The notes under the pieces are model-generated. The model made no database searches, was not told where the DNA came from, and worked only from the letters and a program-made list of their open reading frames with translations. From contig NZ_SZVW01000010.1 in the NCBI RefSeq assembly GCF_007655005.1, positions 186,001 through 250,000 of the forward strand: a DNA stretch of 64,000 bases, read 5' to 3'. The position numbers and the translations under genes are program-made. Positions 17,250-26,205 of the stretch are shown here, in pieces. Every line of letters starts with the position of its first letter. Within the stretch, counting starts at the first letter, position 1. Source of the DNA: Streptomyces tibetensis. Lineage in GTDB: Bacteria > Actinomycetota > Actinomycetes > Streptomycetales > Streptomycetaceae.

Positions 17250-18419
17250 ATGCGCTTCCGCCACCCCGACGGTTCCACCGTCCATCTCGCCTACTGCACC
17301 AACGTCCACCCCGCCGAAACCCTCGACGGCGTCCTCGCCCAGCTCCGCGACCACTGCGAGCCCGTCCGCCGACGCCTGGGCCGCGACCGGCTGGGCATCG
17401 GGCTGTGGCTCGCCAAGGACGCCGCCCACGCCCTCGTCACCGACCCGGCCGCCCTGCGCGGCCTGCGCACCGAGCTCGACCGGCGCGGCCTCGAGGTCGT
17501 CACCCTCAACGGCTTCCCCTACGAGGGCTTCGGCGCCGAAGAGGTCAAGTACCGCGTCTACACACCGGACTGGGCCGATCCGGAGCGCCTCGACCACACC
17601 ACCGCCCTGGCCCGCGTCCTCGCCGGTCTCCTCCCGGACGACGTCACCGACGGGACCATCTCCACGCTGCCCCTCGCCTGGCGCACCGCGTACGACGACA
17701 CACGTGCGCAGACCGCCCGCACCGCGCTGCGCACACTCGCCGAACGCCTCGACGCCCTCGAGGAACTGACCGGCCGCTCCATCCGCGTCGGCCTGGAACC
17801 GGAACCCGGATGCGTCGTCGAGACCACCCACGACGCCATCGCCCCGCTCACCGCGATCGGCCACCACCGCATCGGCATCTGCGTCGACACCTGCCACCTC
17901 GCCACCTCCTTCGAGGATCCGCACACCGCCCTGGACGCTCTCACCGCAGCCCGCGTCCCCGTCGTCAAATCCCAGCTCTCCGCCGCCCTGCACGCCGAGC
18001 ACCCCCATCTCCCCGAGGTGCGCGAAGCACTGGCCGCCTTCGCCGAACCCCGCTTCCTGCACCAGACCCGCACGGCGACCGCCGCCGGCCTGCGCGCCAC
18101 CGACGACCTCGACGAGGCCCTCGCCGGAGATGCCCTGCCGGACGCCTCACCCTGGCGCGCCCACTTCCACGTCCCGCTGCACGCGGCCCCCGCCACGCCC
18201 CTCACCTCCACCCTCCCGGTCCTGACATCCGCACTGACCCGGCTGGTCGGCGGCCCGGCCCCGCTCACCCGCCATCTGGAGGTCGAGACCTACACCTGGC
18301 AGGCCCTTCCGCCCGAGCTGCGCCCCAAGGGCCGCTCCCAGCTCGCCGAGGGCATCGCCGCCGAACTCGCCCTCGCCCGCGACCTGCTGACGGACCTCGG
18401 CCTGAAGGAGCTGCCATGA
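17250..18419 (+). CDS. eboE: Metabolite traffic protein EboE (xylose-isomerase-like barrel)
   Basis: 389 aa. It opens with HLAYCTNVHPAETLDGVLAQL, a strong EboE hallmark, and continues GLEVVTLNGFPYEGFGAEEVKYRVYTPDW, VGLEPEPGCVVETT (metal Glu), IGICVDTCHLATSFEDP (Asp/His), VPVVKSQLSAAL and HLEVETYTWQALP. It belongs to the TIM-barrel isomerase superfamily but has a family-specific C-terminus. It is thought to work with other Ebo proteins in processing or moving an exported metabolite. It starts 3 nt after the TatD stop and overlaps the next gene. Confidence 0.95.
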   Translation: MRFRHPDGSTVHLAYCTNVHPAETLDGVLAQLRDHCEPVRRRLGRDRLGIGLWLAKDAAHALVTDPAALRGLRTELDRRGLEVVTLNGFPYEGFGAEEVKYRVYTPDWADPERLDHTTALARVLAGLLPDDVTDGTISTLPLAWRTAYDDTRAQTARTALRTLAERLDALEELTGRSIRVGLEPEPGCVVETTHDAIAPLTAIGHHRIGICVDTCHLATSFEDPHTALDALTAARVPVVKSQLSAALHAEHPHLPEVREALAAFAEPRFLHQTRTATAAGLRATDDLDEALAGDALPDASPWRAHFHVPLHAAPATPLTSTLPVLTSALTRLVGGPAPLTRHLEVETYTWQALPPELRPKGRSQLAEGIAAELALARDLLTDLGLKELP

Positions 18420-19930
18420 GCACCGGCCCCCATGAGCACCCGGACCCGGCCGCCACCGACACCCCCGCCCCGCCTGCGGAGACCACGGACACCCTCGCCT
18501 CGCTTCCGGCCGTCACGGACACACCCGCCCCGCTTCCGGCGGCCACAAGCCCGGACCGCCCCACCCCGCTCCTCGTCCTCGACGTCGTCGGCCTCACCCC
18601 CCGTCTCCTCGACCACATGCCCCACCTCAAGGCGCTTGGCCAGTCAGGCTCCCGCGCCCCGCTGGGCACCGTCCTGCCCGCCGTCACCTGTGCCGCCCAG
18701 TCCACGTTCCTCACCGGCACCATGCCCTCGGAGCACGGCATCGTCGGCAACGGCTGGTACTTCCGCGAACTCGGCGATGTCCTGCTGTGGCGCCAGCACA
18801 ACGGGCTCGTGGCCGGTGACAAACTCTGGGACGCCGCCCGCCGCGCCCACCCCGGCTACACCGTCGCGAACATCTGCTGGTGGTACGCCATGGGCGCCGA
18901 CACCGACATCACCGTCACCCCCCGTCCCGTCTACTACGCCGACGGCCGCAAGGAGCCCGACTGCTACACCCGCCCGGCCGCACTCCACGACGAACTCACC
19001 GACAAACTCGGCACGTTCCCCCTGTTCCACTTCTGGGGTCCCGGAGCCGACCTCGTCTCCAGCCGGTGGATCATCGACGCCACCCGCCACATCATCACGA
19101 CCCGGCACCCCGACCTGACGCTCTGTTACCTCCCTCACCTCGACTACGACCTGCAGCGCTTCGGCCCCGACGACCCGCGCTCCCTGAAGGCGGCCGCCGA
19201 CCTGGACGCCGCCCTGGCCCCGCTGCTGGACGCCGCCCGCGCAGAAGGCCGTACCGTCGTCGCGCTGTCCGAGTACGGCATCACCCGCGTGAACCGGCAC
19301 GTCGACATCAACCGCGCCCTGCGCCGCGCCGGGCTGCTGGAAGTGCACACGCAGGACGGCATGGAGTACCTCGACCCGATGGCGTCCCGTGCCTTCGCAG
19401 TGGCCGACCACCAGATCGCCCATGTCTACGTGCGCCGCCCCGAGGACCTCGACGCCACCCGCGCGGCCCTCGACGGCCTGCCCGGCATCGCCCAGCTCCT
19501 CGACGACGAGGGCAAGAAGGCCCATCACCTCGACCATCCGCGCGCCGGCGAACTCGTCGCCGTGGCGGAAGCCGACGCCTGGTTCACGTACTACTACTGG
19601 CTCGACGACGACCGCGCGCCCGACTTCGCGCAACTGGTCGAGATCCACCGCAAACCCGGCTACGACCCGGTCGAACTCTTCATGGATCCCCTCGACCCCT
19701 ACGTCAAGGTCAAGGCGGCCACCGCACTGGCGCGCAAGAAACTCGGCATGCGCTACCGCATGGCGGTCGTGCCCCTGGACCCCTCACCTATTCGCGGCAG
19801 CCACGGCCGCCTTCCGCAGAGCGACGACGACGGTCCGCTCCTCATCTGCTCCACCCCCCGCGCTGTCGGCGACCGCGTCGCGGCCACCGATGTGAAGTCA
19901 CTGCTGCTCCGACTCGCCGGTCTCGCCTGA
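18416..19930 (+). CDS. eboF: Alkaline-phosphatase-fold nucleotide pyrophosphatase/phosphodiesterase (EboF-like)
   Basis: 504 aa. Residues ~10-45 are a Thr/Pro-rich imperfect repeat (TDTPAP.. units). The catalytic domain begins TPLLVLDVVGLTPRLLDHMPHL; the nucleophile region is VLPAVTCAAQSTFLTGTMPSEHG, with Thr/Ser at the NPP active site, followed by NGWYFRE, YLPHLDYDLQRFGPDDP (Asp/His metals), VVALSEYGITRVNRHV and AFAVADHQIAHVYV. This is the phosphodiesterase/NPP branch of the alkaline phosphatase superfamily. ATG 18416 overlaps the EboE stop. It is the last gene of the coupled Ebo run and may release phosphate or nucleotide from the transported product. Confidence 0.92.
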   Translation: MSTGPHEHPDPAATDTPAPPAETTDTLASLPAVTDTPAPLPAATSPDRPTPLLVLDVVGLTPRLLDHMPHLKALGQSGSRAPLGTVLPAVTCAAQSTFLTGTMPSEHGIVGNGWYFRELGDVLLWRQHNGLVAGDKLWDAARRAHPGYTVANICWWYAMGADTDITVTPRPVYYADGRKEPDCYTRPAALHDELTDKLGTFPLFHFWGPGADLVSSRWIIDATRHIITTRHPDLTLCYLPHLDYDLQRFGPDDPRSLKAAADLDAALAPLLDAARAEGRTVVALSEYGITRVNRHVDINRALRRAGLLEVHTQDGMEYLDPMASRAFAVADHQIAHVYVRRPEDLDATRAALDGLPGIAQLLDDEGKKAHHLDHPRAGELVAVAEADAWFTYYYWLDDDRAPDFAQLVEIHRKPGYDPVELFMDPLDPYVKVKAATALARKKLGMRYRMAVVPLDPSPIRGSHGRLPQSDDDGPLLICSTPRAVGDRVAATDVKSLLLRLAGLA

Positions 19931-20011
19931 GGTCACAGCCCTCAGCACCGACCGCTCACAAGTGAAGCACTCACCACCGACAACGCCCCGCGATCACGAG
20001 GAGTTCCACGC

Positions 20012-21085
20012 ATGAGCCGCTTCTCCCAGCCCGACCCCGAGCTCGGCCACCGCCTCAGCAGACGAGGCATGCTCGGCGTGGCCGCCGGTGCCACCGCCGC
20101 CGCCCTGCTCGGCGCCGCGGCCCCGGCGAACGCCGCCACCGGCAACGCCACCGCAGCCACCGGCGGCGCCACGCCCGCCACCGCGTCCGGAACCAAGGGC
20201 CGCGGCCGCCCCGTCCTGCCACCCGGCCGCCTCGGCATCCAGCTCTACAGCCTGCGCGACAAGGTCTCCACCCTCGGCTTCGGCCCCGTCTTCGCCGAAC
20301 TGGAGCGGTACGGATACGACGAGGTCGAGTTCGCCGGATACACCCAGGGCTCCGCCGGCCCCATCACGCTCGCCCAGCTCAAGCGACTGGCCCGCAACCA
20401 CGGCCTGAACCCGATCGGCAGCCACGTCGGCTACTACTCCGACGACCCGAACGCCTACACCTTCGCCCAGAACCTCACCAAGGTCCTCGACGACGCCCAG
20501 GCCCTCGGCCTCAAGCACATCGGCACGGCCTCCGGCCCGTTCCGCTACGGCTCGACCGTCGACGCCTGGAAGCGCGCCGCCGAAGACTTCAACACCTACG
20601 GGGCGGCGGCCAGAGCCCGGGGCATGAAGTTCTACCAGCACAACCACTCCGAGGAGTTCTCCTTCGCCACCGACAACCCCAAGGTCCGCCTCTACGACAT
20701 CCTGCTCAAGGAGACCGACCCGGACCTCGTCCACCTGGAGATGGACATCTACTGGGCGTACGTCGGCCAGTTCCGCTTCTCCAAGCGGCCCGACGGCACG
20801 CCCGCCCCGTTCGAGCCGCTGAACTACGTCCTGCGGCAGCCTGACCGCTACCCGCTCTTCCACGTGAAGGACGGCGAGAGCGACCCGTCGAACCCATACG
20901 GCTACAACATGACCGACGTCGGCGACGGGGACATCGACTACCAGCGGTTCATCTCCGCCGTGACCCGGCTGCGCGGCCACCGCATGGCCCACCACTGGCA
21001 GGCGGAGCACGACAACCCGGCCGAGTCCTTCACCTTCGCGCGTCGCTCCAGCGCGCACCTGCACTCCCTCAGGGAGAGGTGCTGA
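20012..21085 (+). CDS. Tat-exported sugar phosphate isomerase/epimerase
   Basis: 357 aa. A twin-arginine signal (LSRRGMLGVAAGATAAALLGAAAPANA) is followed by a low-complexity Ala/Thr linker to ~residue 65. The secreted TIM barrel begins LGIQLYSLRDKVSTLGFGPV and contains YGYDEVEFAGY, FYQHNHSEEF, LVHLEMDIYWAYVG (metal site), LFHVKDGE and MAHHWQAEHDNP. Such exported isomerases accompany DUF1080/ThuA/Gfo-Idh proteins in extracytoplasmic sugar oxidation systems, which fits the secreted multidomain protein at 7957-11755. It starts 81 nt after the Ebo cluster, so it may share its transcript. A strong terminator follows. Confidence 0.9.
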   Translation: MSRFSQPDPELGHRLSRRGMLGVAAGATAAALLGAAAPANAATGNATAATGGATPATASGTKGRGRPVLPPGRLGIQLYSLRDKVSTLGFGPVFAELERYGYDEVEFAGYTQGSAGPITLAQLKRLARNHGLNPIGSHVGYYSDDPNAYTFAQNLTKVLDDAQALGLKHIGTASGPFRYGSTVDAWKRAAEDFNTYGAAARARGMKFYQHNHSEEFSFATDNPKVRLYDILLKETDPDLVHLEMDIYWAYVGQFRFSKRPDGTPAPFEPLNYVLRQPDRYPLFHVKDGESDPSNPYGYNMTDVGDGDIDYQRFISAVTRLRGHRMAHHWQAEHDNPAESFTFARRSSAHLHSLRERC

Positions 21086-21098
21086 CCGCTGTAGGGAC

Positions 21099-21138
21099 AT
21101 GAGGAGGCCCCTCCCCGAACGGGGAGGGGCCTCCTCAT
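21099..21138. terminator. Bidirectional intrinsic terminator
   Basis: A perfect 18-bp inverted repeat (21099-21116 and 21121-21138, loop GAAC) lies between the stop of the isomerase (+) and the stop of the OFA transporter (-). There is no U-tract, as is usual in Streptomyces. It serves two convergent transcripts. Confidence 0.92.
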
Positions 21139-21152
21139 GGGTGCCGCGGACG

Positions 21153-22544
21153 TCAGCCCGCGGTCCAAGCCCGAGCCGGTGCGCGACCCGGCTGGCGCAG
21201 CAGCAGGGCCACCGAAGCGGCGAGCATCGACACGCCCCCGGCGAGCGCGTACGCGCCGTTGTAGCCCCAGGCCGCGACCACCATCGAGCCCAGCCCGCCG
21301 CCGAACAGTCCGCTGATCAGCTTGCCGCTGTAGACCAGCCCGTAGTTGGTGGCGTTGTAGTTCTCCCCGAAGTAGTCCGGGGTGAGTGCCGCGAACAGCG
21401 GGTAGAACGCGCCGCCGCCGAAGCCGGACAGGAACGCGAAGAACAGGAACAGCCACTCGCTCTTCAGGTCGCCCGCCCAGATCACGCCGAACTGGGCGAG
21501 GCCCAGCACGACGATGACGAACACCAGGGTGGACTTGCGGCCCCACCGGTCGGACAGCCAGCCCACCACGCCGCGGCCGATGCCGTTGACCACCGCCATC
21601 ACGCCCATCGACGACGCCGCCACCAGCGGGCCGAAACCCACGTCCTTGGCGAAGTCGACCTGGAACGAGATCCCGAAGATCGACACGCCGGCGGTCATCA
21701 CCACCGAGATCCACATCAGCGGCAGCATGCCCGTGCGGATGGCCTCCTTCGGGGTGTACTGCCGTACCGCCGGGGGGTTCTTGGCCAGGCTCGCGGCGTT
21801 CTTCCGGTCGCCGGAGAAGGTCAGCGGGTCGATGTCCGCCGGCCACCAGTTCTTCGGTGGATCCTTGAAGAAGAACGCGCAGGCCACGACCACGATCATC
21901 ACGTAGCAGCCGATGAGGTCCAGGACCCGGTGGTAGTTCGCCGTGTCGAAGCCGTAGTTGAAGATGAAGATGAACGGCAGCGACCCGTACGCGAACCCTC
22001 CGTTGACGAACCCCGTGCGGGCGCCGCGCCGCTCCGGGAACCACTTGCCGACCATGTTGATGCAGGTGGCGTAGACGAGCCCGGCGCCGATCCCGCCGAC
22101 CACGCCGAAGCCGAGGATCGCCAGCAGCACGTTGTTCAGGTGCGACAGTGCCAGGAACCCCAGCAGGCACAGGCCCGACCCGATGTACATGGCCGAGCGG
22201 GCCGACAGGTGGCCCTTCTCCCGCAGCCAGCCCGCCGGGAAGGCGATGCCGGCCTGGAAGAACACCCAGACGCTGAGGATCCAGAAGGTGTTGCTCTGCG
22301 TCCAGCCGTGCGCGTGGGACAGGGTGTCCTCCGCGGAGCCGTACGCGTACTCGAAGACGCTGATGGCCATCATGGCGATCCACGGCAGATACACCATGAT
22401 CTTGCGGGAGTGGCCGAGGATGTCCCGGTCGGTCTCGCCGAGGCGGTAGACACGGCCGTGGGAGTCGGTCACCTCGCGGTAGGGACGGTGTGCGGCGTCG
22501 GAGGGTAAGGGGGCGGTGCGTGCTTCGTACGGATCTGCCGTCAT
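21153..22544 (-). CDS. OFA-family MFS transporter (oxalate/formate antiporter type), copy 2
   Basis: 463-aa major-facilitator protein with ~12 membrane helices. The cytoplasmic N-terminus contains PYREVTDSHGRVYRLGETDRDILG, closely matching its upstream neighbour. Conserved segments are GGIGAGLVYATCINMVGKWFPERRGARTGFVNGGFAYGS, the FFKDPPKNWWP loop and GFGGGAFYPLFAALTPDYFGENYNATNYGLVYSGK, all typical of the oxalate:formate antiporter family. The oxalate CoA-transferase and decarboxylase on the same strand make oxalate uptake the best guess. Its start is one base after the stop of the paralogue, so the two are co-transcribed and may have different directions or partners. Confidence 0.9.
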   Translation of the reverse strand: MTADPYEARTAPLPSDAAHRPYREVTDSHGRVYRLGETDRDILGHSRKIMVYLPWIAMMAISVFEYAYGSAEDTLSHAHGWTQSNTFWILSVWVFFQAGIAFPAGWLREKGHLSARSAMYIGSGLCLLGFLALSHLNNVLLAILGFGVVGGIGAGLVYATCINMVGKWFPERRGARTGFVNGGFAYGSLPFIFIFNYGFDTANYHRVLDLIGCYVMIVVVACAFFFKDPPKNWWPADIDPLTFSGDRKNAASLAKNPPAVRQYTPKEAIRTGMLPLMWISVVMTAGVSIFGISFQVDFAKDVGFGPLVAASSMGVMAVVNGIGRGVVGWLSDRWGRKSTLVFVIVVLGLAQFGVIWAGDLKSEWLFLFFAFLSGFGGGAFYPLFAALTPDYFGENYNATNYGLVYSGKLISGLFGGGLGSMVVAAWGYNGAYALAGGVSMLAASVALLLRQPGRAPARAWTAG

Positions 22545-22545
22545 G

Positions 22546-23934
22546 TCAGGCTGTGTCCTCGCCGAGCGGTTGGGGGTTGGGGGAGACGCGGCCCGTCTTC
22601 CTGTCGCGTCCCGGCGGTGTCAGGAACAGCGCCACGCAGCCGGCGAAGAGGGAGATGGAGCCGGCCAGGATGAAGGCACCGGAGTGCCCCCAGGCGCCGA
22701 CGACCACGGCACCCATGCCGGCCCCCAGGCCGGAGACGAGCTTGGCGCTGTAGACCATGCCGTAGTTGGAGGCGTTGTTGTTCTCGCCGAAGTAGTCGGC
22801 GGTGAGCGCCGCGAACATCGGGAAGATGGCGCCGCCGCCGAAGCCGGAGATCGCGGAGAAGACCAGGAACAGGGTCAGGTTCTTGCTCTCGGCCGACCAG
22901 AGGATGCCGAACTGGGCGAGGCCCAGGATCAGGCACACCACGAGCAGGCACCGCTTGCGGCCGTAGAGGTCCGAGAGCCAGCCGATGACACCGCGGCCGG
23001 TGCCGTTGACGACTGCCTTCAGGGACATGGCCGTGGCCACGATCCCGCCGGCGAATCCGGCCTCCTCGCCGATGTCCACCTGGAAGGCGATACCGAAGAT
23101 GTTCACGCCGGACGTGCACGCCAGGCAGAACCACATCAGGGCGACCCTGCCGGTCTTCCACGCCTCCTTGGGGGAGTACTGGTGCACCGCCGGCGGGTTC
23201 ATCCGCAGCGAGCGGGCCGCGCGCGGGTCGTCCGGTGGGTTCAGCGGGTCGATCGTGGCGGGCCACCAGTTCTTCGGCGGGTCCTTGAAGAAGTAGCCGG
23301 AGCAGGCGACCATGCCGGCCAGGAACACACCCACCGAAACCAGCACCCAGCGGAAGTTGGTCAGGTCCATGTAGCCGTTGAAGAGGAAGACGAAGGGCAC
23401 CGAGCCATAGGCGAAACCGCCGTTGACGAAGCCGGTCTTGCCGCCCTTGCGCTCCGGATACCACTTGCCCACCATGTTGACGCAGGTCGCGTACACCATG
23501 CCGGCGCCCATGCCGCTGAACATGCTGAAGCCGATGTAGGCGAAGACCACGTGCGGCGCGAAGGCGAGGGACAGGTAGCCCAGCAGGGTGCCCGTCGCGC
23601 CGAGCATCATGGCCCAGCGGGCCGGCAGCTTCCCGCTCTCACGCAGCTTGCCCGCGGGGAAGGCCACCGCGGCCTGGAAGAAGACCCAGACGGTCATCAT
23701 CCAGAAGATGTGCATGCTGTTCCAGCTGTGCGCCGTGTGCAGGGTGTCCTCGGCCGACGCGAACGCGTATTCGGCGGAGGAGATGCCCATCATGCCGATC
23801 CAGGGCAGGATCACCATCCACTTGCGCTTGCGCCCCATGATGTCGATGTCGGTCTCACCGAGGCGGTAGACGCGACCGTTCGCGTCGGTGACCTCCCGGT
23901 AGGGAACCGTTGTTGGCAGATCGGTCGTTGTCAT
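22546..23934 (-). CDS. OFA-family MFS transporter (oxalate/formate antiporter type), copy 1
   Basis: 462-aa paralogue of the adjacent transporter, of the same length and motif order (YREVTDANGRVYRLGETDIDIMG; GKWYPERKGGKTGFVNGGFAYGS; FFKDPPKNWWPATIDPLNPP; GFGGGAIFPMFAALTADYFGENNNASNYG). I chose the ATG at 23934 (MTTTDLPTTVPYREV). An upstream open frame exists but gives an unconserved Arg/Pro-rich leader. It lies 122 nt downstream of the acyl-CoA ligase, in line with the oxalate operon. The tandem pair probably arose by local duplication. Confidence 0.92.
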   Translation of the reverse strand: MTTTDLPTTVPYREVTDANGRVYRLGETDIDIMGRKRKWMVILPWIGMMGISSAEYAFASAEDTLHTAHSWNSMHIFWMMTVWVFFQAAVAFPAGKLRESGKLPARWAMMLGATGTLLGYLSLAFAPHVVFAYIGFSMFSGMGAGMVYATCVNMVGKWYPERKGGKTGFVNGGFAYGSVPFVFLFNGYMDLTNFRWVLVSVGVFLAGMVACSGYFFKDPPKNWWPATIDPLNPPDDPRAARSLRMNPPAVHQYSPKEAWKTGRVALMWFCLACTSGVNIFGIAFQVDIGEEAGFAGGIVATAMSLKAVVNGTGRGVIGWLSDLYGRKRCLLVVCLILGLAQFGILWSAESKNLTLFLVFSAISGFGGGAIFPMFAALTADYFGENNNASNYGMVYSAKLVSGLGAGMGAVVVGAWGHSGAFILAGSISLFAGCVALFLTPPGRDRKTGRVSPNPQPLGEDTA

Positions 23935-24056
23935 GTCGTGTCGCACCCCTTGCGTCGAAAGATCTGGCCAGCGCCCCCTGTCCCATGCCTTTCGTGCGCG
24001 CGCGGGTCCCGGGGCCGGTCGACGCGCACCGTCGGCCGGCCCCCCGCTCACTCACC

Positions 24057-26204
24057 TCATGTACCGCCCCCCAGCCGTCCCGCCTCCCGCGCCCAGCGGT
24101 ACTTCGCGCCGAGCACGGCCACCGGCTTCTCGGTCGTGTACGGGTACGCCACGACCCCGCGCTCGAAGAGGTACTGGCAGGCCTCCTCGACCTCCACGTC
24201 CCCCGCGAGCGACGCCACCACGGGCTTCTCGATCCCGCGCTCCCGGAACTCGGCCACCACGCGCGCGGTGAGTTCCGCGAAGACCATGGGAGGAGTGACG
24301 ATGGTGTGCCAGTAGCCGAGGACCAGCGCGTGGATGCGCGGATCCTCCAGACCCAGCCGGATCGTCGCCTCGTACGTCGACGGCGGCTCGCCCCCGGTGA
24401 TGTCCACCGGGTTGCCCGCGGCCCCGAAGGGCGGGATGAACTTCCGGAACGCCTCGTCCAGGTCCGGCGGGATCTCCATCAGCGACAGTCCGTTGTCCGT
24501 CACCGCGTCGGAGAGCAGCACACCGCTGCCGCCGGCACCCGTGATGATCACGACGTTGTCGCCCTTGGGCGCGGGCAGCACCGGCAACGCGCGCGCGTAC
24601 TCCAGCATGTCGTTCAGCCCCGGCGCCCGGATCACCCCGGCCTGGCGCAGGATGTCGTCATACACGGCGTCGTCACCCGCCAGGGCCCCGGTGTGCGAAC
24701 CGGCCGCCTTGGCACCCGCGGCCGTCCGCCCGGCCTTCAGCACGACCACCGGCTTCTTCGGCACGGTCGCCCGCGCGGCCTCCACGAAGGCCCGGCCGTC
24801 CTTGAGGTCCTCCAGGTGCATCGCGATGCAGTCGGTGTGCGGGTCCTCGCCGAACCAGGTCAGCAGGTCGTCCTCGTCCAGGTCCGACTTGTTGCCGAGC
24901 CCGACGATCGCCGACACACCTGTCTTGGTGGTGCGCGCGAAGCCCAGGATGGCCATCCCGATGCCGCCCGACTGGGAGGTCAGCGCGACCCCGCCCTTGA
25001 CGTCGTACGGCGTGCAGAACGTGGCGCACAGGTCCTGCCAGGTCGAGTAGTAGCCGTAGATGTTCGGCCCCAGCAGCCGCACGCCGTGCCGCTCGGCGAT
25101 CTCCACGATCTCCGCCTGGAGTTCGTGCTCGCCGGTCTCCGCGAACCCGGAGGGGATCAGCACGGCGTTCGGGATCTTCTTGCGTCCCACCTCCTCCAGG
25201 GCCGAGGCCACGAACTTGGCGGGGATCGCGAAGACCGCCACATCCACCTCACCGGGAACGTCCGCGACACTCTTGTACGCCTTGCGGCCCAGAATGTCAT
25301 CGGCCTTGGGGTTCACCGGGTGGATCTCGCCCGCGAAGCCCCCGTCCACGAGGTTGCGCATCACCGAATTGCCTATCTTGCCCTGCTCGTTGGAGGCGCC
25401 GATCACGGCGACCGAGCGAGGCTGCATCAGCCGGCGCATCGAGGTGAGGATCTCGTCGCGCGAGTACTTCCGGCGCGGCGTGGGCTGCGACTCGGCGAGG
25501 ATCACCCGGATGTCGGCCGCGACGGCCCCTTCCGGTGTCGCGATCACCGGATTGAGGTCCACCTCGGCGATCTCGGGGAAGTCCGCGACGAGTTGCGACA
25601 CCCGGCGGATCTGCTCGGCGACGGCCCACCGGTCCACACCCGCCTGGCCGCGCACCCCGCGCAGGATCTCCGCCGACCGGATCGAGTCCAGCATGGACAG
25701 CGCCTCGTCGGCCGTCACCGGCGCGAGCCGGAACGTGACGTCCTTGAGCACCTCGACGAGCACCCCGCCGAGCCCGAAGGCGACCACCTTCCCGAACGTC
25801 GGGTCCGTGACCGCGCCCACGATGACCTCCTGCCCCTTCGGCAGCAGCTCCTGCACCTGCACGCCCGAGATACGGGCATCGGCGTCGTAGGCGCGCGCGT
25901 TGTCGATGATCGTGTGGAACGCGGTCCGTACGTCGGCCGCGCCCTCGACCCCGACGATCACCCCGCCGGCGTCGGTCTTGTGCAGGATGTCCGGCGAGAC
26001 GATCTTCATCACGACGGGCCCGCCGAAGCGTGCCGCGAACGCCACGGCCTCGTCGACGTCCGTCGCCAGTTCCTCGCCCGGTACGGCGATCCCGTACGCG
26101 TCGGCGATCACCTTGCCCTCGGGCGCGGTCAGCGCGGTCCGTCCCTCGGCCCGTACGGACTCCAGGAGGGACCGCACCCGCAGGACCCGGTCTTCCGCCA
26201 TCAC
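24057..26204 (-). CDS. Acetate--CoA ligase (ADP-forming)-like fused acyl-CoA synthetase
   Basis: 715 aa with the ATP-grasp (beta-like) domain first (residues ~1-230; PVVMKIVSPDILHKTDAGGVIVGV, FGLGGVLVEVLKDVTFRLAP, EVDLNPV). CoA-binding and ligase domains follow (SVAVIGASNEQGKIGN, GPNIYGYYS, LTSQSGGIGMAILGF, the phosphohistidine segment AGSHTGALAGDDAVYDD). It reversibly couples acyl-CoA to ADP/ATP. Within the oxalate operon it could activate oxalate or formate, or recover energy from formyl-CoA; this is inference. The track start is GTG 26204; an ATG one codon later is equally likely. It begins 1-4 nt after the CoA-transferase stop. Confidence 0.92.
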   Translation of the reverse strand: MMAEDRVLRVRSLLESVRAEGRTALTAPEGKVIADAYGIAVPGEELATDVDEAVAFAARFGGPVVMKIVSPDILHKTDAGGVIVGVEGAADVRTAFHTIIDNARAYDADARISGVQVQELLPKGQEVIVGAVTDPTFGKVVAFGLGGVLVEVLKDVTFRLAPVTADEALSMLDSIRSAEILRGVRGQAGVDRWAVAEQIRRVSQLVADFPEIAEVDLNPVIATPEGAVAADIRVILAESQPTPRRKYSRDEILTSMRRLMQPRSVAVIGASNEQGKIGNSVMRNLVDGGFAGEIHPVNPKADDILGRKAYKSVADVPGEVDVAVFAIPAKFVASALEEVGRKKIPNAVLIPSGFAETGEHELQAEIVEIAERHGVRLLGPNIYGYYSTWQDLCATFCTPYDVKGGVALTSQSGGIGMAILGFARTTKTGVSAIVGLGNKSDLDEDDLLTWFGEDPHTDCIAMHLEDLKDGRAFVEAARATVPKKPVVVLKAGRTAAGAKAAGSHTGALAGDDAVYDDILRQAGVIRAPGLNDMLEYARALPVLPAPKGDNVVIITGAGGSGVLLSDAVTDNGLSLMEIPPDLDEAFRKFIPPFGAAGNPVDITGGEPPSTYEATIRLGLEDPRIHALVLGYWHTIVTPPMVFAELTARVVAEFRERGIEKPVVASLAGDVEVEEACQYLFERGVVAYPYTTEKPVAVLGAKYRWAREAGRLGGGT

Positions 26205-26205
26205 G

